The notes beneath the pieces are model-generated. The model was not told where the DNA came from and searched no databases. It worked only from the letters and a program-made list of their open reading frames with translations. From Roseovarius tolerans (lineage in GTDB: Bacteria; Pseudomonadota; Alphaproteobacteria; Rhodobacterales; Rhodobacteraceae): a DNA stretch of 64,000 nucleotides. Positions 55,610-63,203 of the stretch are shown piece after piece. The stretch lies in NCBI RefSeq assembly GCF_900109855.1, contig NZ_FOBO01000004.1, forward strand, positions 62,001 through 126,000, read 5' to 3'. Position 1 is the first letter of the stretch. Each line of letters opens with the position of its first letter. A program made the translations under genes and the position numbers.

Positions 55610-56581
55610 ATGACAGCCCAAGACACAGCTTCGGTCATCCACCGCAAGGCCCGCGCAGCGCGCGACGGCTCTGACGCGCGGGCGATGTCGCCGGCCAAGG
55701 CGCTGCGCCTCGCGGTGGCGCGGGCCGCTGATACGCTGCTTGACCTGGCGCTGACCGTGGCCACGGTCGAACAGCGGCGGGTCAGTCTTGCGCAGGTCGC
55801 GGAGACGGTTGCGGACGAGGGGCTTATCCTGCTGCTGGACGGTGCGGGCGGGGCCCGCGGGGCCCTGGCCCTCGACGCACAGATGATGGCGGCGCTGATC
55901 GAAGTGCAGACCACCGGCAAGGTGCGGCCCGGTGCGGCCCCTGCGCGGCGGGCAACGCGCACCGATGCGGCGATGGTGGCGCCGCTGGTCGATGCGGTGC
56001 TTGACGGGGTCGACAGCGAAATGCTGGCCGAGGTGGAGGGATACGTGCCGCGCGGTTTTCGCTTTGGCGACCGGGTTGAGGATCGGCGCGCTCTGGGGCT
56101 CTTGCTCGACGCGCCGGATTTCGATGTTTTTCGCGTGACCGCTGATCTGGGGCCGGGTGTTCGGACCGGGCGGCTTGATCTGCTGGTGCCTGCGCGCCGT
56201 CCGCTCGCCACCAAGACCGGCCCCCGGACCGACGCGGGTGGACCTGCCCGCGCCTTGATGAGCGATGTGGCGCTTGGCGCGCCAGTGGTGCTTGATGCGG
56301 TGATGGCGCGGATCACCCTGCCGTTGCGCGAGGCCTGCGCGCTATCGCGAGGCCAGGTGCTGGCGCTCACCCCCGAAAGCCTGGGCGCGATCCAGGTGAC
56401 CGGAGCGGGCGCGCATCTTGTGGCCGAGGCGCGACTGGGGCAACTCAACGGCTGGCGTGCCCTGCGCCTTGTATCCTCCGCCGCCGCGCCTCTGCCCGAC
56501 GCGAAGGCCGAACCGGAGCAAAGCACGACCAAACCAGCCCCCGGCACGGCACTGACGTTACACGCCAAGCAGGACGCGTGA
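55610..56581 (+). CDS. FliM/SpoA-domain protein
   Basis: A 323-residue protein. Its C-terminal SpoA/FliN-like domain is ARITLPLREACALSRGQVLALTPESLGAIQV... up to GWRALRLV (about 235-295). The middle resembles the FliM middle region only weakly (VAPLVDAVLDGVDSEM). There are no other flagellar genes in the window. A GTAAGGGAATCGTAACC stretch upstream (55551-55567) resembles a degenerate CtrA box. It may be a FliM-like motor switch part or a type III secretion-type component. Confidence 0.7.
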   Translation: MTAQDTASVIHRKARAARDGSDARAMSPAKALRLAVARAADTLLDLALTVATVEQRRVSLAQVAETVADEGLILLLDGAGGARGALALDAQMMAALIEVQTTGKVRPGAAPARRATRTDAAMVAPLVDAVLDGVDSEMLAEVEGYVPRGFRFGDRVEDRRALGLLLDAPDFDVFRVTADLGPGVRTGRLDLLVPARRPLATKTGPRTDAGGPARALMSDVALGAPVVLDAVMARITLPLREACALSRGQVLALTPESLGAIQVTGAGAHLVAEARLGQLNGWRALRLVSSAAAPLPDAKAEPEQSTTKPAPGTALTLHAKQDA

Positions 56582-56667
56582 GCCCGCGCTCTGGCCAGGG
56601 TTGACATGTGTCAAGGCCCGCCACGTGTGGTTCTGCTAGGATAACCCCGAATTGCGGAGGATAATTC

Positions 56668-56994
56668 ATGCTGGACAAATCGACATATCGCGAGGCGCTG
56701 TTGCAGCGTCTCAAGCTGCTGGATGCACGGCTGCACGCCATCGAGGCCGAACTGGATGCGCCGAAATCCCGCGACTGGGAAGAACTGGCGGTCGAGCGGG
56801 AAGGTGACGAGGTGCTGGAACAGCTTGGCCACAGCGGCGAGTTGGAGATCGCGCGGATCAGGGCGGCACTTGGCCGTCTGCGCGATGGCAGTTTCGGACT
56901 CTGCACGTCGTGTGGTGAGCAGATTGCCGCTGATCGGCTCGACATTCTTCCGGAAACGCCTGTTTGCCGGTCATGTGCCGCGCAAATGTCCTGA
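56668..56994 (+). CDS. DksA/TraR-family zinc-finger protein
   Basis: A 108-residue protein with a long helical N-terminal part (about 1-75) and a C4 zinc finger (CTSC and CRSC, about 83-104). Members bind RNA polymerase's secondary channel and adjust transcription. The GDEVLEQLG segment sits where DksA has its acidic coiled-coil tip, but without the full D-A-x-D-A pattern seen in E. coli DksA, so the activity may differ. GCGGAGG precedes the start. Confidence 0.87.
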   Translation: MLDKSTYREALLQRLKLLDARLHAIEAELDAPKSRDWEELAVEREGDEVLEQLGHSGELEIARIRAALGRLRDGSFGLCTSCGEQIAADRLDILPETPVCRSCAAQMS

Positions 56995-57084
56995 CCGCGT
57001 TCACAATTCTGTCGCGCATCGCATCTACCTATAGGTCGCGTGGAAAAGACCCGCTATGGTTGTCTTCCATCAGGGAGGAATGTC

Positions 57085-57294
57085 ATGATCAACGTCACTG
57101 CCGAACTTGACCAGATCCAGACCCTCGTCGGTCAGGAGGGGTTGAACACCCGTTATCGCCATGAGCCCCGGTTGCGCCGGGCGATCGACCATCTGCGCGC
57201 CGAGGGCCAGGCCGTGCCGCCCCGGATCAAGCAATTGCACCAGACCTTGCTGAGCGAGGCGATCGAGGCTGAATTCGACAATATGCCGGTCTGA
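57085..57294 (+). CDS. Small conserved-looking protein of unknown function
   Basis: A 69-residue acidic/helical protein (MINVTAELDQIQTLVGQEGL). GGGAGGA lies before the ATG at 57085. It sits between the DksA/TraR gene and the FadJ-like gene on the same strand. The ribosome site and codon use support it as real. I recognise no domain. Confidence 0.65.
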   Translation: MINVTAELDQIQTLVGQEGLNTRYRHEPRLRRAIDHLRAEGQAVPPRIKQLHQTLLSEAIEAEFDNMPV

Positions 57295-57326
57295 GGCGAC
57301 GCCCATATCCCGCCTGTGCTTGCGTA

Positions 57327-57355
57327 TGGAGCAATTCTTCGTAGTAATTGCTCCA
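57327..57355. repeat. Inverted repeat before the FadJ-like gene
   Basis: TGGAGCAATT (57327-57336) is repeated as its complement AATTGCTCCA (57346-57355) around a 9-base loop. The 10-bp dyad lies 29 bp upstream of the start at 57384. It could be an operator or an RNA hairpin. Confidence 0.55.
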
Positions 57356-57383
57356 ATGGCAATGCAGAGCGAGTGGAGCGGGT

Positions 57384-59351
57384 GTGAGCGGGACGATCCA
57401 GACAGACCAGAAGTACGGGATCACCGTGCTGCGGCTCGACCGTCCGGTGGCCAATGCACTTGCGCCTGACCTGCGCGCGGCCTTGATGACGGCGCTCGAT
57501 GCGGCCGAGGCGAATGCGACGTGTCGCGCGGTTGTCCTGACCGGGACCGGCACCGGATTTTCCTCGGGGGTTGACCTCACGGAATATGACGGGCCGCTGG
57601 CGGCCCCGCGGATCGGCGATATCTGCAAGCGGATCGACGCGTTTTCCAAACCGGTGGTCGCGGCGCTGCACGGCTCGGCCCTGGGGGCGGGGCTGGGGCT
57701 GGCGCTTGCGGCGCATGGGCGGGTGGCGCAGGCCGGCACTCGGATCGCGCTGCCGGAAATCAGCCTTGGGATGATGCCGGGTGCGGGTGTAACGCAGCGT
57801 CTGCCGCGTCTTGTCGGGGCGCAGGCCGCACTGGAACTGATGCTGTCGGGACAAGCCGTGCCAGCAGAGGATGCGCGCTTGCGGCGTCTTTTTGACCAGA
57901 TCACCGAGGACCCGCCCGAGGCCGAGGCCTGCACCTTCGCTGCACGTCTGGCCGCAGCGGGCCAGTGGTCGCGGAGCGGCGACATGGTTCGCGGTCTGTC
58001 GGACCCTGCGGGGTATCAGCGCGCCATCGCCTCGGTGCGCGACAAGCTGGGCGCGCAGCGCGGTGCTGCGGCGGATATCCTGCGCGCGGCCGAGGCGGCG
58101 CAACTTTTGCCTTTCGCGCAGGGCCTCGATTTTGAGGAGGTGCTCTTTGAGGAACGCGTCAACAGCGCCGAGGCGCGCGCGCAGCGTCATGTCTATGCCG
58201 CCGAGCGGCGGGCGGCTGTTTTGCCGGAATTGCGCCGGGGACAGGTGCGCGAGATCGGGCGCGTCGGGCTGTCGGGGCGTGGGCTGGAGGAGGTGGCGCT
58301 GCTCTGCCTCGCTGCCGGGCGTGCGGTCTGGTCGGATGATCCCGACCTGCCCGCCACGTTGCGCCGGACCCTCGATTCGCGGGTCGCGCGCGGTCAGATG
58401 CAGGCGGGCACCAAGGAGGAGTGGCTGTCACGGTTGAGTGATGACGCCGACGACCGGCGGGCCGACCTGTGGCTGGGCACGGATGCGGTCGAACCGGGCG
58501 CGGGCCTTGCGGCGCGACTTGATCTTGGGGCGGGTTTTGCCGGGCCGGGACTGGCGCTGCGGCTCTTCGCGCCTGCCGAGACGGCCCGATGCGCCGAGAT
58601 CGGCGTGCCCGAGGGCCATGCGCCCGATGAGGTTGCCAGCCTTGCGCGGTTTCTGACGGCGCTGCGGGTGACGGTGGTGCGCGCGGCGCGCCCCGAAGCC
58701 GGACCGGGGCTGGGTCATGTTTTGGGGGGTGCGCTGTGTCTGGCCGGTGTGGCGCTGGTGCAGACCGGATTTGCCCCGCAGCGCGTCGATCAGGCGGCGC
58801 GGCATCTGGGGCTGCGCATGGGTCCGTTCCTGATGATGGACCTCGAGGGGCTGGTGCCCGCCGAGGCGCGCCTGCGCCGCGTGGCGGATATGCTGGGCCT
58901 GCCCGGAGACGCGCTGACCCCGTTGGCCGGGCGGATCGCCAAGGGCGCATCGGGGCGGGCCGTCGGGCGCGGGTTTTACGACCATCCGCCCGAGGGGCCG
59001 CGCACGCCACGCGAATTCGCCGAGATGGGCGAGGCGGCGCTGCCCGGCGGCATGGCCCCGCGCCATGCGCTGCATGCCGCCCTTGTCAATGCGTCGGAGC
59101 GTTTGCTGGCAGCGGGCGCGGTGCAGCGGGCCTCTGATCTGGACGTGATCATGGTGCGCGGTCTTGGCTATGCCCGCAGCCGGGGCGGCGCGCTCGGCCA
59201 TGCCGATCAGCGTGGATTGATGGCCGTGCTCAAGGATATGAAGGCGCTTGCACCTCTCGCGCCGCCACTTTGGTCGCCACGCCTGGGCATCGTCGAGCGC
59301 GTGAAGCTGGGCGAGGGGTATTTCGGACGCGCCGGTGCGGCTGCGCTCTGA
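57384..59351 (+). CDS. FadJ-like multifunctional beta-oxidation protein with degraded active sites
   Basis: A 655-residue protein with the FadB/FadJ architecture: enoyl-CoA hydratase N-terminal part and 3-hydroxyacyl-CoA dehydrogenase part. In the hydratase part one catalytic glutamate is kept (E125, LPEISLGMMPGAG), but the other is replaced (G105 in ALGAGLGLAL). In the dehydrogenase part the NAD loop reads VGLSGRGLEEVA instead of GxGxxG, and the conserved H-F-F-S-P-A is RLFAPA (from R393), so the catalytic His is lost. GTG 57384 is the likely start (GGAG upstream). Confidence 0.8.
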   Translation: MSGTIQTDQKYGITVLRLDRPVANALAPDLRAALMTALDAAEANATCRAVVLTGTGTGFSSGVDLTEYDGPLAAPRIGDICKRIDAFSKPVVAALHGSALGAGLGLALAAHGRVAQAGTRIALPEISLGMMPGAGVTQRLPRLVGAQAALELMLSGQAVPAEDARLRRLFDQITEDPPEAEACTFAARLAAAGQWSRSGDMVRGLSDPAGYQRAIASVRDKLGAQRGAAADILRAAEAAQLLPFAQGLDFEEVLFEERVNSAEARAQRHVYAAERRAAVLPELRRGQVREIGRVGLSGRGLEEVALLCLAAGRAVWSDDPDLPATLRRTLDSRVARGQMQAGTKEEWLSRLSDDADDRRADLWLGTDAVEPGAGLAARLDLGAGFAGPGLALRLFAPAETARCAEIGVPEGHAPDEVASLARFLTALRVTVVRAARPEAGPGLGHVLGGALCLAGVALVQTGFAPQRVDQAARHLGLRMGPFLMMDLEGLVPAEARLRRVADMLGLPGDALTPLAGRIAKGASGRAVGRGFYDHPPEGPRTPREFAEMGEAALPGGMAPRHALHAALVNASERLLAAGAVQRASDLDVIMVRGLGYARSRGGALGHADQRGLMAVLKDMKALAPLAPPLWSPRLGIVERVKLGEGYFGRAGAAAL

Positions 59352-59357
59352 CCGGTC

Positions 59358-60965
59358 TCAGACCATCATTTCCTTGGTCGCGGTCAGGGTGATGTCGGGA
59401 TAATCGCGTTCCACCCGGTCGATATCCCATTGCATGCGGGTGAGGTAAACGACGTCGCCGTCATTGTCATGGGCGATGTGCTGCTTGTTGGCGGCGGTGA
59501 ATTTTTCGACCGCCTGCTTGTCGCCCTGCACCCACCGGGCGGAGGTGAACTGTGACGCCTCGAAGCGGACGGGCAGGCCGTATTCCAGCTCGATCCGGCT
59601 GCCCAGAACCTCGAATTGCAGCGCGCCCACGACGCCCACGATGAAGCCCGAGCCGAAGGCGGGTTTGAACACCTTGGCGGCGCCTTCCTCGGCGAATTGC
59701 ATCAGCGCCTTTTCAAGGTGCTTGGCCTTCATCGGATCGCCCGCGCGGGCCTGTTGCAGCAGTTCCGGCGCGAAGGATGGGATGCCGGTCACCTTGAGCG
59801 TCTCGCCCTCGGTCAGAGTGTCGCCGATGCGCAATTGCCCGTGGTTGGGGATGCCGATGATGTCACCGGCCCATGCCTCTTCGGCGAGTTCACGGTCAGA
59901 GGCGAGAAAGAGCACGGGGGCGGAGACCGTCATCGGTTTCTTGGAGCGCACATGGGTGAGCTTCATGCCGCGTTTGAAATGGCCAGAGGCGAGGCGGACG
60001 AAGGCGACACGGTCGCGGTGCTTGGGGTCCATATTGGCCTGCACCTTGAACACGAACCCGGAAACCTTTGATTCTTCAGGGCAAATCTGGCGTGGTTCGG
60101 CGCGTTGGGGCTGCGGTTCGGGGCCGTAGGTGCCGATGCCCTCCATCAGTTCCTTGACCCCGAAGGAGTTGATCGCGGAGCCGAACCAAATGGGTGTCAT
60201 ATGCCCTTCAAGCACCGATTGCGGGTTGAGTTCGGGCAACAGTTCGCGCGCCATCTCGACCTCTTCGCGGAGCTTGGCGACGAGGGTTTCGGGCACGTGT
60301 TCGTCAAGTTTTGGATCGTCCAACCCGTTGATCTTGATGGATTCCGCCACTTTGTTGCGGTCGGCGCGGTCCATCAGTTCAAGACGGTTGTTAAACATGT
60401 CATAGCAGCCGACGAAATCGCGGCCCTGACCGATGGGCCAGCTGGCGGGGGTCACGTCGATGGCCAGATTTTCCTGAATTTCATCAATGATATCAAACGT
60501 ATCGCGGCTCTCGCGGTCCATCTTGTTGCAGAAGGTCAGGATCGGCAGATCGCGCAGGCGGCAGACCTCAAAGAGCTTGCGGGTCTGGCTCTCGACGCCC
60601 TTGGCCCCGTCGATCACCATCACGGCGGCATCGACCGCGGTCAGCGTGCGATAGGTGTCTTCGGAGAAATCCGAGTGTCCGGGCGTGTCCACAAGATTGA
60701 AGCGGAAGTCTTTGAAATCAAAGGACATCGCCGAGGCTGAGACGGAGATGCCCCGGTCCTTTTCCATCTGCATGAAATCCGAGCGCGTGCGCCGCGCCTC
60801 GCCCTTGGCGCGGACCTGTCCGGCCATCTGGATGGCCCCGCCATAAAGCAGGAATTTTTCCGTCAGCGTGGTCTTGCCGGCATCGGGGTGGGAGATGATG
60901 GCGAAGGTGCGCCGCCGGGCAATCTCGGCGGGCAGATCGGGGCGATTTGTGCGGGTGTCCAACAT
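59358..60965 (-). CDS. prfC: Peptide chain release factor 3
   Basis: GTPase that recycles RF1 and RF2 after termination. The 535-residue protein has G1 SHPDAGKTT (25-33), MEKDRGISV, G3 DTPGHSDF, G4 NKMD and the RF3-type C-terminal domain. The start at 60965 (MLDTRTNRPD) is preferred to the upstream open frame. Its 3' end lies 6 bp from the end of the FadJ-like gene. Confidence 0.96.
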   Translation of the reverse strand: MLDTRTNRPDLPAEIARRRTFAIISHPDAGKTTLTEKFLLYGGAIQMAGQVRAKGEARRTRSDFMQMEKDRGISVSASAMSFDFKDFRFNLVDTPGHSDFSEDTYRTLTAVDAAVMVIDGAKGVESQTRKLFEVCRLRDLPILTFCNKMDRESRDTFDIIDEIQENLAIDVTPASWPIGQGRDFVGCYDMFNNRLELMDRADRNKVAESIKINGLDDPKLDEHVPETLVAKLREEVEMARELLPELNPQSVLEGHMTPIWFGSAINSFGVKELMEGIGTYGPEPQPQRAEPRQICPEESKVSGFVFKVQANMDPKHRDRVAFVRLASGHFKRGMKLTHVRSKKPMTVSAPVLFLASDRELAEEAWAGDIIGIPNHGQLRIGDTLTEGETLKVTGIPSFAPELLQQARAGDPMKAKHLEKALMQFAEEGAAKVFKPAFGSGFIVGVVGALQFEVLGSRIELEYGLPVRFEASQFTSARWVQGDKQAVEKFTAANKQHIAHDNDGDVVYLTRMQWDIDRVERDYPDITLTATKEMMV

Positions 60966-61026
60966 GGCTCGCCATATAGAGGGGGGAGGTGAGGGGCGCA
61001 AGCGAGGGGTGGATCAGGGCTGTCTG

Positions 61027-61060
61027 TATCGCGTCGGTATTCTGTCGGTATCGCGTCGGT
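61027..61060. repeat. Short direct repeat upstream of prfC
   Basis: TATCGCGTCGGT occurs at 61027-61038 and 61049-61060, 22 bp apart, with a partial copy between (TCTGTCGGT). The period of two helical turns would suit a pair of protein sites, or simple slippage. Confidence 0.5.
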
Positions 61061-61100
61061 GGGCAGGACCGTGGATTTCGGACGGTCCGCGCCGCGCGGC

Positions 61101-62114
61101 TTACCGTGTCGAGGCGCGTTTGAGCAGGTCGGCGGCGTCGGGGTGGTCGAGCAGGGCGCGGCCGACCTCGAATTGCAGATGGGTGCTATTGCCGTGGGCG
61201 GCGGCCTCGGCCAGCAGCTTTTCTTCGAGTTCGGCGGGCAGGGCCGCGCGGGTGCGGGGATCGACCAGCAGGGTCTCGGCGGCGATGCCTTCGGCATAGA
61301 TGATCTGATGCGCGTCGAACAGGATCTGGTAGTAATCGACGAAGCCGCCGGTTTCGCGGCGGACGGTGTCGCCGTTCACCAGATGACGGGCACGGACCAG
61401 CACCTCGTGCCGGCCGGCCCCGAGCGCATCGGAGCGCTGGTAGATGAAGAGCCGGTGATCGGGGCTGACCAGCAGGTCGTTTTCATTGTGCAGGGCCCCG
61501 GCGGTGATGCGGACGGGGGCGAAATCGCCCACGGCGCGGGCCGTCGAATGGCCGATCCAACGCACCGGGCGGGGGCCGTCGTCGCGGGTGAGCACCATGT
61601 CGCCAGGGCGCAGGTCCTCGACCGGTATCTGCTCGCCCCGGGCCATGGTGATATGGGTGCCCCGGGTGAAGGAGACGCAGGCGGCCTGCGCGAATTTGCG
61701 CAGCGCACCGTCCCGGTCGACGCCGACCAGCGCATAGCCGGTGCGCGGCGCGATCTGTGCCAGCGGCATGGCGTAGATGTCGGCAACGTGGCCTGCGTCA
61801 TCCACCTCGACGAAGACGAGCACATCCGTGGTTCCGCCGGTCGCCGACATCAGCGTGAGCGCGCAATCGAGATGGACATGCGCGCCGGGTAGGCCGATTT
61901 CCGATTCGGCCCCGATGGTGAAGGGGCCGGTGCCATGCATGACCAGAGACAGCCGCGCCGGGCGCGCCTGCGCGGTCAGTTCATACACGTCGTCGAGATC
62001 GAGTTCGGCGGCGAAGGACAGCGCATCGCCGAGGTTGGCGCCGCTCACGACACGGAAATCCATGGCCTGATAGACCGGAATGGATTGGGCGGGGCGGGGT
62101 GCGTCTTGGGTCAT
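61101..62114 (-). CDS. Hint-domain (Hedgehog/intein) protein
   Basis: A 337-residue protein with a Hint module at about 143-285: C146 in CVSFTRGTHITMARGEQIPVEDLRPGDMVLTRDDG, then VRWIGHST and SPDHRLFIYQ, then the C-terminal side with IYAEGIAAE. The N-terminal 140 residues look like a small beta-rich domain. This form is frequent in Rhodobacteraceae. Autoprocessing at C146 is a possibility, because the cysteine and the downstream His are present. Confidence 0.82.
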   Translation of the reverse strand: MTQDAPRPAQSIPVYQAMDFRVVSGANLGDALSFAAELDLDDVYELTAQARPARLSLVMHGTGPFTIGAESEIGLPGAHVHLDCALTLMSATGGTTDVLVFVEVDDAGHVADIYAMPLAQIAPRTGYALVGVDRDGALRKFAQAACVSFTRGTHITMARGEQIPVEDLRPGDMVLTRDDGPRPVRWIGHSTARAVGDFAPVRITAGALHNENDLLVSPDHRLFIYQRSDALGAGRHEVLVRARHLVNGDTVRRETGGFVDYYQILFDAHQIIYAEGIAAETLLVDPRTRAALPAELEEKLLAEAAAHGNSTHLQFEVGRALLDHPDAADLLKRASTR

Positions 62115-62309
62115 TCGAGAGCGGTCATTCTGAAAAGGTGATTGGCATAAGTATCTATACCAGAGGGCTAGCTTAGGATTGTGGCAGCATGTGGTCAATC
62201 GCTGCGAGATTTGGCGGCGAGAGCCACGCACACGCCCTGCAAGATACTGGCCATGTTGCTCGACAGGGTGTTAAGTCGCGGTAAAGCATCGAAACAAGCG
62301 GAGGGTGAG

Positions 62310-63089
62310 ATGGATCTTGGCATCAAGGGCAAGCGGGCGCTGGTTTGTGCGTCGTCGAAAGGGCTGGGGCTGGGCTGTGCGCGGGCGCTGGCCGGGGCGG
62401 GCGTCGATCTGGTGATGAACGCGCGCGGGGCCGAGGCGCTGGAGGCGTCGGCGGCGACAATTCGCGAGGAGTTCGGTGTCGAGGTCGTGACCGTGGCCGC
62501 CGATATCACCGATGACGCGGGCCGCGCGGCTGTGCTGAAGGCGGCGGGCGCGGTGGATATCCTCGTCAACAACGCGGGCGGGCCGCCGCCGGGGATGTGG
62601 ACCGATTGGGAGCGTGAGGATTTCATTGCCGCGCTCGATGCCAACATGCTGACGCCGATTGCGCTGATCAAGGCGCTGGTGCCGGGGATGATGGAGCGCG
62701 GCTGGGGCCGGGTTGTCAACATCACCTCGCAATCGGTGAAGGCACCGATCCCGGTGCTGGGCCTGTCGAATTCGGCGCGCGCGGGGTTGACCGGCTATGT
62801 CGCGGGGACCGCGCGGCAGGTGGCGGGCAGCGGGGTCAACATCAACAACCTGTTGCCGGGCATTCATGCCACCGACCGGGCCAATGCGCTCGACAAGGGG
62901 GTGTCCGAGGCGCAGGGGATTTCCATGGACGAGGCCAAGGCGCGGCGCTGTGCCGGGATTCCGGCGGGGCGCTATGGCACGGCCGATGAGTTCGGCGCGG
63001 CCTGCGCGTTCCTGTGCAGCCAGCATGCCGGGTTCATCGTGGGGCAGAATATCCTGCTCGATGGCGGCGGAGTGAATGCCACGCTGTGA
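62310..63089 (+). CDS. SDR-family oxidoreductase lacking YxxxK
   Basis: A 259-residue short-chain dehydrogenase-like protein. The nucleotide loop is ASSKGLGLG, followed by DILVNNAGG and GQNILLDGGG. S140 is present, but the Tyr and Lys of the YxxxK motif are replaced by S153 and R157 (LSNSARAGL). Some atypical SDRs show this SxxxR pattern. GGAGGGTGAG precedes the ATG at 62310. The reaction is unknown. Confidence 0.87.
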   Translation: MDLGIKGKRALVCASSKGLGLGCARALAGAGVDLVMNARGAEALEASAATIREEFGVEVVTVAADITDDAGRAAVLKAAGAVDILVNNAGGPPPGMWTDWEREDFIAALDANMLTPIALIKALVPGMMERGWGRVVNITSQSVKAPIPVLGLSNSARAGLTGYVAGTARQVAGSGVNINNLLPGIHATDRANALDKGVSEAQGISMDEAKARRCAGIPAGRYGTADEFGAACAFLCSQHAGFIVGQNILLDGGGVNATL

Positions 63090-63203
63090 CGCCGGATCGG
63101 GGGGCTGCGATCACGTTTGCGTCACAAGCTGCGCCGGGGCGTGGCGGTGCCCTGCGCGGCTTGGTAGCGATTGGTGGGCTCTTCACAACGGGGAACGAAT
63201 GAG

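Noticed and set aside
56601-56614. TTGACA-N2-TGTCAA dyad before the DksA/TraR gene
   Set aside because: Short, and no -10 element at proper spacing; could be a chance dyad.
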